Source of the DNA: Allomuricauda sp.
Lineage (GTDB): Bacteria > Bacteroidota > Bacteroidia > Flavobacteriales > Flavobacteriaceae
Direction: 5' to 3'
Length of the DNA: 64,000 nucleotides
Assembly: GCA_003712125.1 (NCBI GenBank)
Contig: RHLF01000001.1
Coordinates: 496,001-560,000, forward strand
Each line of letters starts with the position of its first letter. Positions within the stretch are counted from its first letter, which is position 1. The notes beneath the pieces are model-generated. The model saw nothing but the letters and a program-made list of their open reading frames with translations. It did no database searches and was not told where the DNA came from. Positions 25,091-34,466 of this stretch are shown in pieces. A program made the position numbers and the translations under genes.

Positions 25091-25172
25091 TACCTCGGGT
25101 GGGAATCGAACCCACACTCCCGAAAGAACTGGATTTTGAATCCAGCGCGTCTACCAGTTCCGCCACCGAGGC
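25091..25172 (-). tRNA. tRNA-Leu (anticodon CAA)
   Basis: 82-nt class II tRNA read on the minus strand: 5' GCCTCGG acceptor, D arm GGCGGAACTGGTAGACGC, anticodon stem CTGGA/TCCAG with loop TTCAAAA (anticodon CAA), a short variable arm and T arm GGTTCGATTCC. Discriminator A; CCA not encoded. Confidence 0.96.
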
Positions 25173-25185
25173 TTTTTGCGGACTG

Positions 25186-25193
25186 CAAAGCTA
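25186..25193 (-). promoter_or_regulatory. -7 element of the tRNA-Leu promoter
   Basis: TAGCTTTG on the minus strand matches TAnnTTTG and lies 14 bp upstream of the mature tRNA 5' end. The -33 region is not obvious. Confidence 0.5.
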
Positions 25194-25259
25194 AAAAATA
25201 ATTTTAATCCGAAAACTAAAATTAGCTGTATTTATACTTTCGCAACCCGATTAAATTTT

Positions 25260-25267
25260 TAAATTTG
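25260..25267 (+). promoter_or_regulatory. -7 element of the prs promoter
   Basis: TAAATTTG, 51 bp before the prs ATG. The upstream CTTTCG around 25237-25242 is a poor -33 match. Confidence 0.45.
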
Positions 25268-25317
25268 CACCTCCTTAAAAAGAAGGAGCCCAATAGGTTA
25301 ATCAACAATAGGTTAGA

Positions 25318-26259
25318 ATGCCATACCAAGTACCAGAACCAAAGATTTTTGCCTGTACACAGAGCACTGCTTTAGGTGAAAAAATTGCTGAAAAGTTTGG
25401 CGCCGAATTGGGCAAGGTGAAATTCTCGCGATATAGTGATGGTGAATTTCAACCCTCTTTTGAGGAATCGATTCGTGGCGCCCGAATTTTTATTATCGGT
25501 TCTACCAATCCAAGTTCTGAAAATTTAATGGAAATGTTGTTGATGCTTGATGCTGCCAAGCGCGCTTCAGCAAGGCATATAACAGCGGTAATGCCCTACT
25601 TTGGTTGGGCGCGTCAAGACAGGAAGGATAAACCCCGCGTGCCCATTGCGGCCAAATTGGTTGCTAAAATGTTGGAAACCGCCGGGGCCACCCGTATCAT
25701 CACCATGGATTTGCATGCCGATCAAATTCAAGGATTTTTTGAAAAACCGGTGGATCATTTATTTGCCTCCACCTTGTTTTTACCCTATTTAAAGGGTTTA
25801 AATCTTGAAAACCTGTGCATCGCCTCACCTGATATGGGAGGATCAAAAAGGGCCTATGCTTATTCAAAGGCTTTGGAAAGCGATGTTGTCATTTGTTACA
25901 AGCAACGTGCAAAGGCCAATGTCATTTCACATATGGAACTCATAGGTGAAGTAAAGGGCAAAAATGTCGTTTTGGTAGATGATATGGTCGACACGGCAGG
26001 TACCTTGACGAAGGCCGCAGATTTGATGATGGAACGTGGTGCATTGAGTGTCAGGGCAATTACAACACATGGGCTTCTCTCCGGTGAAGCTTATGAGCGC
26101 ATAGAAAAATCAATGTTGCAGGAACTGATCATTACAGATTCGATTCCTTCAAAAAATAATAGTAAAAAAATAAAGGTTTTGACTTGTTCGGGTCTTTTTG
26201 CCGATGTCATGCATCGCGTGCACCATAACACCTCAATAGCCTCGAAATTTTTAATGTAG
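25318..26259 (+). CDS. prs: Ribose-phosphate pyrophosphokinase
   Basis: Makes PRPP from ribose 5-phosphate and ATP for nucleotide, His and Trp synthesis. 313 residues, standard length. Motifs: FSRYSDGEF (substrate), YFGWARQDRKDKPR (flexible loop), ITMDLHADQIQGFF, SPDMGGSKRA, and the PRPP-binding loop VVLVDDMVDTAGTL. It precedes rplY by 40 bp; prs-rplY-pth is a conserved order in many bacteria. Confidence 0.97.
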   Translation: MPYQVPEPKIFACTQSTALGEKIAEKFGAELGKVKFSRYSDGEFQPSFEESIRGARIFIIGSTNPSSENLMEMLLMLDAAKRASARHITAVMPYFGWARQDRKDKPRVPIAAKLVAKMLETAGATRIITMDLHADQIQGFFEKPVDHLFASTLFLPYLKGLNLENLCIASPDMGGSKRAYAYSKALESDVVICYKQRAKANVISHMELIGEVKGKNVVLVDDMVDTAGTLTKAADLMMERGALSVRAITTHGLLSGEAYERIEKSMLQELIITDSIPSKNNSKKIKVLTCSGLFADVMHRVHHNTSIASKFLM

Positions 26260-26299
26260 TCTATAATTAGACGTTTTAATATTAATCTTAAATTATATA

Positions 26300-26959
26300 A
26301 TGAAGTCAATTACAATCAAAGGATCCCAAAGAGAAAGCGTGGGCAAGGCATCGACCAAAGCCTTACGTAATGCTGGAAAGGTCCCTTGCGTGCTGTACGG
26401 AGGGGAAACACCAGTGCATTTTTCAGCTGATGAAATCGCATTTAAAAATCTGGTTTACACCCCCAATGCACACACTGCTGTGATTGAGTTGGAAAGTGGT
26501 GAAAAGTTTGATGCCGTTATGCAAGACATCCAATTTCACCCTGTAACCGATAAAATACTGCATATCGATTTCTATCAGTTGTTTGAAGATAAACCGGTAA
26601 CCATGAGGATTCCTGTTCGTTTGGAAGGTAATTCACCTGGTGTTCGAAACGGTGGAAGACTGCTTTTCAGAAAAAGAAAATTGGAAATCAAGGCCTTGCC
26701 AAAAGATTTGCCCGACTTTTTCAACGTTGATATATCAAAATTGAAAATTGGTGAAAACATTGCTGTCGAATCGTTGCTTAGCGATGATTTCACGATTCTC
26801 CATCCTGATTCAACAGTGGTTGTACAAGTGAAAACGCAACGTACCGCTGTTGTTGTTGACGACGAGGATGAAGAAGGCGAAGAGGGCGCTGAAGGAGGTG
26901 ATGCTACAGCAGCTGAAGCTCCGGCAGCAGACGCACCGGCCGAGGAAAGCGCGGAATAA
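26300..26959 (+). CDS. rplY: 50S ribosomal protein L25/general stress protein Ctc
   Basis: Binds 5S rRNA. 219 residues: an N-terminal L25 domain (1-95, [20 protein letters not shown] and [19 protein letters not shown]), a C-terminal TL5/Ctc beta domain (about 100-180), then a low-complexity acidic Glu/Ala tail similar in character to that of S16. The long form with the Ctc domain is typical of Bacteroidota. Terminator at 26975-27011. Confidence 0.96.
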   Translation: MKSITIKGSQRESVGKASTKALRNAGKVPCVLYGGETPVHFSADEIAFKNLVYTPNAHTAVIELESGEKFDAVMQDIQFHPVTDKILHIDFYQLFEDKPVTMRIPVRLEGNSPGVRNGGRLLFRKRKLEIKALPKDLPDFFNVDISKLKIGENIAVESLLSDDFTILHPDSTVVVQVKTQRTAVVVDDEDEEGEEGAEGGDATAAEAPAADAPAEESAE

Positions 26960-26974
26960 ACAAAACACGCATTC

Positions 26975-27011
26975 AAAAAAGCATCCCCAAACTGGTTTTG
27001 GGGATGCTTTT
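26975..27011 (+). terminator. Terminator after rplY
   Basis: GC-rich stem AGCATCCCCA with complement TGGGGATGCT, preceded by A-run and followed by T-rich sequence. It separates prs-rplY from pth. Confidence 0.85.
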
Positions 27012-27034
27012 GTATTTTCGAACAAATTTTGACC

Positions 27035-27664
27035 ATGTTTCGATGGCTTTATGCGCTCTTTTCAACAGACCAAATTCTACTCAAAGAAACTGATGCCATG
27101 AAAAAATTCTTGATTGTGGGCCTGGGCAATATTGGGGAAGATTACGTGGATACCCGACACAATATTGGATTTCAAATTTTAGACGCCTTGGCTGCTCAGG
27201 AAAATTTGGATTTTGAAACGGCCAAACTGGGTGATCTGACCACCTTTAAGTACAAAGGCCGATCAGCCCTTTTGTTGAAACCTGCCACCTATATGAATTT
27301 AAGTGGCAAGGCGGTGCGCTATTGGATCGACAAAGAAGGAATTCCCCTTGAAAACGCACTCATTATTACCGATGATATCAACCTACCCTTTGGTGCCCTA
27401 CGTCTAAAGACAAAGGGTAGCGACGGCGGCCACAATGGTCTTAAAAGCGTTCAAAATCTTTTGCAAACTTCGAATTACAATAGGTTTCGATTTGGGGTTG
27501 GTGCCGAATTCAGTAAAGGTCAACAAGTAGATTACGTGTTGGGCAAATGGAATGATGATGAAAACCGGGCGCTTCCTGAACGTCTTAAAAAGTCAACAGC
27601 GCTTGTACGGTCATTTATTTTCGCTGGAACAAAAAATACCATGAACCAATTCAACGGTACTTAA
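27035..27664 (+). CDS. pth: Peptidyl-tRNA hydrolase
   Basis: Releases peptides from stalled peptidyl-tRNA. The catalytic domain begins MKKFLIVGLGNIGEDY (ATG at 27098) with the catalytic His in TRHNIGF, then KPATYMNLSGKAV, DDINLPFGALRLK and GSDGGHNGLKSV. About 21 residues precede it when the ATG at 27035 is used (MFRWLYALFSTDQI). I recall similar short N-terminal extensions in flavobacterial Pth, but the start remains open between 27029, 27035 and 27098. Length from 27098 would be the classic 188 residues. Confidence 0.93.
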   Translation: MFRWLYALFSTDQILLKETDAMKKFLIVGLGNIGEDYVDTRHNIGFQILDALAAQENLDFETAKLGDLTTFKYKGRSALLLKPATYMNLSGKAVRYWIDKEGIPLENALIITDDINLPFGALRLKTKGSDGGHNGLKSVQNLLQTSNYNRFRFGVGAEFSKGQQVDYVLGKWNDDENRALPERLKKSTALVRSFIFAGTKNTMNQFNGT

Positions 27665-28344
27665 AGCACCTTAAAGTCAAACACGCCCGAATCAGAAGTA
27701 TTACCCTGGGCATCAACCGTTACAACTTTCCAATAATAGGTTGTTCCTGAAACAACGGAGACCTCAGTTTGCATGGTGCCTGACCCAATGCTCGACAATA
27801 GGTTTTCTGGAGGGTTCTGTTCCGAAAAATACACCTCAAACCGATCAATATCATCCTCAACATCAGCACCAATCCAAGATAATTCAACTCTATCCATAGT
27901 ATCGGGCAGCACAGTTGCGCCAGCTTTTGGGCTCAGTATTTGAGCTGGAAAAGGCGCATAGCTGAGCTGGGCGCCCTCATTATAAAAGAGCCAGTTTTCA
28001 CTGGTAGCCGTTTGACTTGATTTATCGTTGGTGGAGCTCACGGACCATGAGAAGGGCGTTCCCTTGGCGATGGATAGGTTCGCTGATGTTGCAACTGTAG
28101 CAATGGATTGGGATACGTTGGTAGTAAGATTAACGACGCTCAAGGTATACAAATCAGTATTGGCAGCAGGTTGCCATTCAAAAGTCACCTGACTCAAATT
28201 GGCATTTATACTTTGGCCGGTGGTACATTCAGAATTCTGAAGTGGAAATACCAGTAGTGCTGCCTCTGGAGCGGGTGGAGGACCATCATCTCCACCACAA
28301 CCAATCATCAAAAGTGATACAAGAAGGAACAGAAATCTTTTCAT
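27661..28344 (-). CDS. Predicted lipoprotein with fibronectin-type repeats
   Basis: 227-residue secreted lipoprotein: signal MKRFLFLLVSLLMIGC followed by GGDDG, where the acidic residues after the Cys fit surface export in Bacteroidota. The rest looks like two beta-sandwich domains of the fibronectin III type (FEWQPAANTDLYTLSVVNL and VELSWIGADVEDDIDRFEVY, then TTYYWKVVTVDAQGNTSDS). No enzyme motif. Its ATG overlaps the stop of the upstream metalloprotease (ATGA), so the two are translationally coupled and may work as a surface pair. Confidence 0.8.
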   Translation of the reverse strand: MKRFLFLLVSLLMIGCGGDDGPPPAPEAALLVFPLQNSECTTGQSINANLSQVTFEWQPAANTDLYTLSVVNLTTNVSQSIATVATSANLSIAKGTPFSWSVSSTNDKSSQTATSENWLFYNEGAQLSYAPFPAQILSPKAGATVLPDTMDRVELSWIGADVEDDIDRFEVYFSEQNPPENLLSSIGSGTMQTEVSVVSGTTYYWKVVTVDAQGNTSDSGVFDFKVL

Positions 28345-31300
28345 CTTTTAATCACTTTAAAGGTGCTGTTGGTCTCTTCACCCAATAGTTTTACAAAATA
28401 GATTCCAGGTGGGCTCCCCTCGAAATCGATTTGAATCTCATTCCCTGATGCAATGCTTCTTCTACGGTTCACCAATCTGCCATCTATGGTAAAAATTTCA
28501 ACAAAAATTGGCGCCCCATCAGTTGCAGGGAACGATACAGTGGCTGAATCAATTACAGGGTTGGGAAACAAGACAAAATTGCCCGCAACCTGAAACGACG
28601 CTTCATAAGTACCCTGACAAGGCAAATTGGTAAATACTTTTAAGGTATTGGTCCCATTTTTTAAATCTAATAATACCCGCGATTCCAAGGCCTGTAAGAC
28701 GACTCCATTTAATTCGATATTGTACAAGGAACCTCCTTCAAGTTCGATTTGGAGTTGTGACCGACTTACCAAGGTTGTACCTACGGTAAGCTCATCGGGT
28801 TCATCCAACACAATATCAAAACATTGTTCCCGGTAATTTACGGTGCCATCCGATCCGTTTATACATAGCGCGTAACTTCCTGCCTGAAGATTTTCAAAAC
28901 TTGTCATATCTGAAAAAACTGCAGTCTCATTCACAGCGCCACCAATTAGGGTAACGGTATAATCCAATGCCGTATCCATGGCCGTAATTAGAATGCGACC
29001 ATCATTATTGGTTCTACAGCTTTCACTGGAAATCTCAATCTGAAAATTATCGACCGCAAAATCATTTAATGGGCAACCGTTGGTGTCAACAGCAACCCCT
29101 TTAGGCGTTCCTAGGCAAAGGTCATCGCCATCATCAAATACCCCATCTCCATCATCGTCAGGCCTGAAAATTCCCTCGGCACATACCTCCAGCGAAAAGG
29201 AAACCAAAGATCCCCCGTCGGAAGGTGCTGTATCTTCAATTTGTAGTGTCCAATCACCTAAAGTTGATTCACCTTTGAAGGCAGCCAATGAACCCAAAGG
29301 TTGAACGACACCACTTATGGCTGGGTTACCCAAACAATTGAGCATGCTTCCGTCGTCATCAAATACGGCATTGATATTATTTAAACTGCCACATGTATTT
29401 GAGGTCAACACTGTTTTGGTGCCCGAAGGGGAAATTAAACTGATGATCAAATCCTCTAAAAACGAATGGTTCAATTCCAATCGCACATTGACATCGTGCA
29501 CGGTCAGATCCTCAACAAAAGTGACCGTCGAAGTAACGGTTGGAGTTCCTTGTTCTGCTATTTCGATGGGTAAAAAGTCAGCAGAAAGTGTTTTACAATC
29601 AACCTGGCTCGTAGTAAAGCTAAAAGTGTTCCCAAAGGTGCCGCTGCCACAACTATTTTTTGGCCTGACCCTCCAAAAATAATTGGTCTCAGGTTGAAGT
29701 AAGGTAGATCTATAAAAATTGGTGGGTACCTCAGCTGATTCGATAAGGTCTGTAAAAAAGGCATCTGACGCAATTTCTATATCATACAAGGTCGTAGTTG
29801 ATTGCTCTTGCCATTCAAACAAAGGATTAACGGCTGTATTCACTCCCATATTCGAAGGAGCCTGTAACACAACATCTTCGAAGCTGGCATCATATAAATT
29901 CATGTTTAGGATCACTTGTTTGGTAACACTGGTTGAAGTGGCCGTAACCGTAATGGGATAGTTCCCTTCTGCAATAGAGCCTGTACCAGAAATTGTGATC
30001 TCAACACTGGTGTTGGCCATAGCAGACGACGGAGAAACAGATGCTGTCAAACCTGTTGGCAGATCTACAGAGAATACCGAAGTCTCATTGAACCCACCAT
30101 ACGCCTCATAGTCAAAAGGGATTATCAAGTTGTCAGGTTGGCACACCTCAACATCAAGTCCTTCAAAATCAAGCACCACCGGTGTCTGTTGAATCGTAAA
30201 ATCTGAGCTGTTAACAGCAAAGAAAATGTTGTTTCGTGCCTTGACCATAAATCGAGCCTGAGTAGTTTCAATTCCCGGTAAAAGGATAGCAGCACTTCCA
30301 TCGTTTAAAATATTTGCTGCAACCAGGGTCGGAAATGAGTTTCCACCATCGGTTGACAGAAAAATATCTACTGTAGTTGCACCAACGGGGGCCAAGTTGG
30401 TGTTGGCCACATCCCAAGTAAGCAGTTGTGTACTCCCGGCCTCATAAGTTTCACCATTGCCTTGTGAGGTCATCACAAACGGACCAGAAGAATTCATCAC
30501 TTGAACATTCACCTCATCTGATGCTACCTGTCCCCCACCGGTAACATTGTCTCGTACAGTCAGGGCAAAATTCATTTCACGTTCAACATTGGACACCGTT
30601 TCCCAAGCTGTGTTAAGGGCGGGTTGGGTTTGGGTCAAGTTGCCCTGTATCACTTGAGCGAGTTTGGGAAAATAACGCATTGCACTGGTTGAAGGCGGCA
30701 AAGACCTAAAATTGCTTCCCCCCGGATTATCGGGACCAAAGGTATCCGTAGTGACCACTCCGTCATCAATTTGTTCCCAGGAATAGGTCAAAATATCGGA
30801 AACATCAGGGTCGGAAGCACTGCCTGTTAACACAAAGGCCGTTCCCTTAGGAATCACAAAATCGGGTGATGGTGCAATAACCGGTGGCGAATTGGTTAGC
30901 GTCTCATTTTGCGCACAGGATGTGGTTTGAATGTAATCTGTTATTTGGACAATGCTATGGTAATGAAAATAATCATCACCGTTGGGCGCAACATTATTGC
31001 CGTCAACGATACCAGCGTATCCCATTATCGTTGTGCCACTGGCAGGTTCTGCTTGCACTCCCGTGCCTTCAGACTCAAAAGACCACGTGTGATTGGCCCC
31101 AAATTGATGCCCCAACTCATGCGATACATAATCCAAATCAAAGCTGTCACCTTCAGGAATCAAAGCGGAAGAAAAAGCACTACCCTTTCTATTGTCAACA
31201 CATACCGAGCCAATAAACCCGGCGTTGCCATTATCATTGTCTTCGTGAAAGAGGTGACCCACATCGTAATTGGCTTCTCCAATTATCGAAGTAAGCGTAT

Positions 31301-32102
31301 TTTGTACCTGGGCGTTTAAACTGCCGTTGTAGGGGTCCGTTGAGGCATTGGTGAAAATTACGAGGTCATTGTTTGGCACCAATTCGAGAGTGACACCCAA
31401 ATCCGTTTCAAAAACTTCATTTACTCGGGTAAGGGTTGCATTGATTGCAGCCAAAGCATCTGCAACGGTACCACCGTGATAAGTGGTATATTCCCCGGTG
31501 GTCGAAACCGCTATCCGAAATTTTCTCAATGTTTGATCATCAACCAAAGCTGGTTTAAGATGCAACCTTTCGGGTGCCAGTCCCATGGTGCTGCACACAA
31601 AATCCTTTTGTTCCTTTAATTTATCGTTGCGTTGGTATACCAAATACCCATTATCGCTTTTGTCCACTTTTTGAATAAACAGCGCTTGCTCACCATCATA
31701 GGGGATGCACATTGCCTGCAATCCCTTATGCGAAATGCTAAAGCGCACCTTTACCGGTTCCGTAACACCAATTCCGGTAAAGGATCTGATCTGCGGGTAT
31801 TTTTCAGCCAGCGCCTTGTGAAAAACAGGTGTTTCAACAACCCGGAAGGCGGTCAGTTTTCCTTTTTTATTGGGAAAGTATACCACTCCACTTTCATGTG
31901 CCGTAATTGATTCGAGCACCTCGGCCAAACTGCTTTTCTCGAGCGCAAAATACCCCACCTGCTTCTCGTCGGCAAGCTTGATGAAACTATTTTGTAGCCG
32001 CTGTTGAACTGCGTTCTTTTTCCAATAGTTTTGCTGCCCCTGTGCGCAAAAGCACACCAAAAACATGGTTATTGAAAAAACAAGATGTAACTTAGCTTTC
32101 AT
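28341..32102 (-). CDS. Secreted reprolysin-type zinc metalloprotease with T9SS sorting tail
   Basis: 1253 residues from the ATG at 32102, which begins a signal peptide (MKAKLHLVFSITMFLVCFC). A propeptide-like region precedes the catalytic domain with HELGHQFGANHTW (zinc His328, 332, 338; Glu329). Ig-like modules follow, then a proprotein-convertase P domain (about 845-975), a thrombospondin type-3 calcium motif (DDDGDGVFDDGDD), and a C-terminal T9SS domain (NFVLFPNPVIDS, ending GIYFVKLLGEETNSTFKVIK). Predicted to be secreted by the type IX system and to degrade external proteins. Downstream lipoprotein overlaps its stop. Confidence 0.92.
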   Translation of the reverse strand: MKAKLHLVFSITMFLVCFCAQGQQNYWKKNAVQQRLQNSFIKLADEKQVGYFALEKSSLAEVLESITAHESGVVYFPNKKGKLTAFRVVETPVFHKALAEKYPQIRSFTGIGVTEPVKVRFSISHKGLQAMCIPYDGEQALFIQKVDKSDNGYLVYQRNDKLKEQKDFVCSTMGLAPERLHLKPALVDDQTLRKFRIAVSTTGEYTTYHGGTVADALAAINATLTRVNEVFETDLGVTLELVPNNDLVIFTNASTDPYNGSLNAQVQNTLTSIIGEANYDVGHLFHEDNDNGNAGFIGSVCVDNRKGSAFSSALIPEGDSFDLDYVSHELGHQFGANHTWSFESEGTGVQAEPASGTTIMGYAGIVDGNNVAPNGDDYFHYHSIVQITDYIQTTSCAQNETLTNSPPVIAPSPDFVIPKGTAFVLTGSASDPDVSDILTYSWEQIDDGVVTTDTFGPDNPGGSNFRSLPPSTSAMRYFPKLAQVIQGNLTQTQPALNTAWETVSNVEREMNFALTVRDNVTGGGQVASDEVNVQVMNSSGPFVMTSQGNGETYEAGSTQLLTWDVANTNLAPVGATTVDIFLSTDGGNSFPTLVAANILNDGSAAILLPGIETTQARFMVKARNNIFFAVNSSDFTIQQTPVVLDFEGLDVEVCQPDNLIIPFDYEAYGGFNETSVFSVDLPTGLTASVSPSSAMANTSVEITISGTGSIAEGNYPITVTATSTSVTKQVILNMNLYDASFEDVVLQAPSNMGVNTAVNPLFEWQEQSTTTLYDIEIASDAFFTDLIESAEVPTNFYRSTLLQPETNYFWRVRPKNSCGSGTFGNTFSFTTSQVDCKTLSADFLPIEIAEQGTPTVTSTVTFVEDLTVHDVNVRLELNHSFLEDLIISLISPSGTKTVLTSNTCGSLNNINAVFDDDGSMLNCLGNPAISGVVQPLGSLAAFKGESTLGDWTLQIEDTAPSDGGSLVSFSLEVCAEGIFRPDDDGDGVFDDGDDLCLGTPKGVAVDTNGCPLNDFAVDNFQIEISSESCRTNNDGRILITAMDTALDYTVTLIGGAVNETAVFSDMTSFENLQAGSYALCINGSDGTVNYREQCFDIVLDEPDELTVGTTLVSRSQLQIELEGGSLYNIELNGVVLQALESRVLLDLKNGTNTLKVFTNLPCQGTYEASFQVAGNFVLFPNPVIDSATVSFPATDGAPIFVEIFTIDGRLVNRRRSIASGNEIQIDFEGSPPGIYFVKLLGEETNSTFKVIKR

Positions 32103-32154
32103 TCTAAATGGGGCGTTGTAGCAACTAAAAGTAAGCCTTTTTATTATTTCGTTG

Positions 32155-33108
32155 GTGGAAACAATCCAAGGTATTTCCGAGTTTAATAAATCTGATGCGA
32201 CCATTGTCACCATTGGTACTTTTGATGGTGTGCATGTAGGTCATCAAACCATATTAAAACGCCTCATAAACAATGCCAAAAAGGAAGGTTTGAAATCTGC
32301 AGTTCTTACTTTTTTCCCACACCCAAGAATGGTGCTTCAAAAAGATTCCGATTTAAAACTGTTAAATACACTCGAAGAAAAGAAGCAAATACTGGAATCC
32401 CTAGGACTTGATTATTTGGTTGTTCACAAGTTCACCAAAGAGTTTTCAAGGCTATCGGCCACCGACTTTGTACGTGATGTGCTGGTGAACCGGTTGAAGG
32501 TGAAAAAAATAATCATAGGATACGACCATCGTTTTGGTCGCAACCGAAACGCCAATATCAAGGATCTGGTAGCTTTTGGAGAAACTTTTGATTTCTCGGT
32601 TGAGGAAATTCCGGTTCAAGAAATTAATGAAGTCTCTGTTAGTTCGACCAAAATACGAAATGCCATTATCGAGGGCGATATGCCCACGGCCAATAATTAT
32701 TTGGGTTATAACTTCATCATTACAGGTTTGGTTATTAAGGGCAAGGGGTTAGGCCGAAAACTGGGTTATCCCACAGCAAACATTGAGATTGCCGAAAATT
32801 ACAAACTGATTCCCAAAAATGGTGTGTATGCCGTGAAGTGTCAAATTTTAGGTCGATTTGTGCATGGTATGATGAATATTGGTGTCAACCCAACGGTGGC
32901 TGAAGAGGGTTCGAATGACCCAAAAAAACATATTGAAGTCCATTTTTTCAACCTCGATGAAAACCTCTATGGCCAACAACTTACCATCGAAATTTTAGCT
33001 AGGTTAAGGGATGAGCAAAAATTCGAATCGGTTGATCAACTCAGAGACCAATTGGAAAAGGATAAGGAAAATGCATTACATCTAATCTCAACCCACCTTG
33101 CTAACTAA
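32155..33108 (+). CDS. ribF: Bifunctional riboflavin kinase/FAD synthetase
   Basis: Makes FMN and FAD from riboflavin. The N-terminal FAD synthetase half has TIGTFDGVHVGHQTIL, TFFPHPRMVLQ and the GYDHRFGRNR block; the C-terminal riboflavin kinase half has KGKGLGRKLGYPTANIE and HGMMNIGVNPTV. No ATG exists between the upstream in-frame stop and the essential GTFDG motif. The start must be GTG at 32155 (METIQGISEF, chosen) or TTG at 32152. It is divergent from the metalloprotease across about 50 bp. Confidence 0.95.
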   Translation: METIQGISEFNKSDATIVTIGTFDGVHVGHQTILKRLINNAKKEGLKSAVLTFFPHPRMVLQKDSDLKLLNTLEEKKQILESLGLDYLVVHKFTKEFSRLSATDFVRDVLVNRLKVKKIIIGYDHRFGRNRNANIKDLVAFGETFDFSVEEIPVQEINEVSVSSTKIRNAIIEGDMPTANNYLGYNFIITGLVIKGKGLGRKLGYPTANIEIAENYKLIPKNGVYAVKCQILGRFVHGMMNIGVNPTVAEEGSNDPKKHIEVHFFNLDENLYGQQLTIEILARLRDEQKFESVDQLRDQLEKDKENALHLISTHLAN

Positions 33109-34414
33109 TTTTCTTTTCAAAAAAATAGACAATGTCCAATTATTGGTTTTCAGGGTATTCTATGGGGTATTGGTATGTTGCGAGTGTTTCGGCGCTATAG
33201 GTACCGGTTGGGTCCGAAGAACGTTGGTCGAACCAAAATTCACCTTTTCCTTTATCGGATTTGAATGGCTTCAGCCCTTACCAGGAAACGGAATGTACAT
33301 TTATTTTCTGGTTATGGGCCTAATGGGCATATTAATTACCCTAGGGTATAAATATCGCTTTAGTGCCTTCACCTTTGCCGTGATGTGGACGGGGGTCTAC
33401 TTGATGCAAAAAACAGCATACAACAACCACTACTATTTATTAATGCTTTTGGCCTATATCATGGCCTTTTTACCTGCCCATAAAAACCTCTCCCTCGAAG
33501 CCCATTTGAATAAATCAATTCGTTCAGATTGGATGTACAATTATGTTCGATGGCTCATTATCTTACAACTGTTCATTGTGTATACGTATGCCTCTGTGGC
33601 CAAACTGTATAGTGATTGGTTTGATTACAGCGTTATCGAGGTATTGCTTAGGGGCAAGAAAGACTATTTCTTGATCGGGGAGTTGTTGCAGGAAAAATGG
33701 ATCCATAAAATGGTGGCTGTTTTTGGAATCTTGTTCGATTTATTGGTAGTACCTGCCCTACTTTGGAAACCCACCCGAAAAATTGCATTTGGGGCCTCGA
33801 TTTTCTTTCATCTTTTCAACAGTTATGTTTTCCGGATCGGCATATTTCCTTACTTGTCCTTGGCCTTTATTGTTTTCTTTTTTGAGCCCCAAACCATTCG
33901 AAATATCTTTTTAAAGCGAAAGCAAGTTGAAATACCCAAGGAAGAGCACAGGCCCAAAAACCAGCAATGGCTGTTGGGTGTATTGGGCATCTACTTTGTA
34001 ATTCAATTACTTTTACCCCTTCGGCACCATACGTTTCCCGATAATGTTTTGTGGACCGAGGAAGGGCATCGATTAAGTTGGCGCATGATGTTGCGAAGTC
34101 GCAATGGAAGTATTGCTGTTGAGGTAGTGGACAAGGCGACCCAACAACGAACGGCTATTAAATTAGATGATTACCTGACCAAAAAACAGCAAAGAAAGGT
34201 CGCATGCTATCCTGATTTCACATGGCAATTCGCCCAATACCTTAAAAGGGAATATGCCAAAAACGGCCAAACGATCGAAGTCTATGTGCGGAATCGGGTA
34301 CGAGTTAACCAAGGTGCTTTTCACGAATTTATTGACCCTAAAGTCGATTTGGCGAACGTTCCATGGAAGCATTTTTCGCACAATGAATGGATTCGTCCTT
34401 CACAAACCAAATAA
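33098..34414 (+). CDS. HTTM-domain membrane protein (vitamin K carboxylase-like)
   Basis: 438-residue membrane protein of the HTTM family, horizontally transferred relatives of vitamin K-dependent gamma-carboxylase. About seven to eight hydrophobic helices occupy residues 10-280; conserved-looking parts include FRVFYGVLVCCECFGA, GFEWLQPLPGNGMY and YNNHYYLLMLLAYIM. A soluble C-terminal third follows. No ATG precedes the first helix; the TTG at 33098 (MLTNFLFKKIDN) overlaps ribF by 11 bp and is chosen. Substrate unknown; bacterial homologues have not generally been shown to carboxylate Glu. Confidence 0.78.
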   Translation: MLTNFLFKKIDNVQLLVFRVFYGVLVCCECFGAIGTGWVRRTLVEPKFTFSFIGFEWLQPLPGNGMYIYFLVMGLMGILITLGYKYRFSAFTFAVMWTGVYLMQKTAYNNHYYLLMLLAYIMAFLPAHKNLSLEAHLNKSIRSDWMYNYVRWLIILQLFIVYTYASVAKLYSDWFDYSVIEVLLRGKKDYFLIGELLQEKWIHKMVAVFGILFDLLVVPALLWKPTRKIAFGASIFFHLFNSYVFRIGIFPYLSLAFIVFFFEPQTIRNIFLKRKQVEIPKEEHRPKNQQWLLGVLGIYFVIQLLLPLRHHTFPDNVLWTEEGHRLSWRMMLRSRNGSIAVEVVDKATQQRTAIKLDDYLTKKQQRKVACYPDFTWQFAQYLKREYAKNGQTIEVYVRNRVRVNQGAFHEFIDPKVDLANVPWKHFSHNEWIRPSQTK

Positions 34415-34441
34415 TTACTTCGGCTTATAGCAAGATTGGCT

Positions 34442-34449
34442 TAAATTTG
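34442..34449 (+). promoter_or_regulatory. -7 element of the serS promoter
   Basis: TAAATTTG, 18 bp before the serS ATG, implying a leader of about 10 nt. No clear -33 TTG. Confidence 0.4.
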
Positions 34450-34466
34450 CCCATCAAATAGGATTC

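Noticed and set aside
24290-25172. tRNA-Leu neighbourhood as an integration hotspot
   Set aside because: No duplicated tRNA-Leu end or integrase; only small membrane genes and terminators are present.
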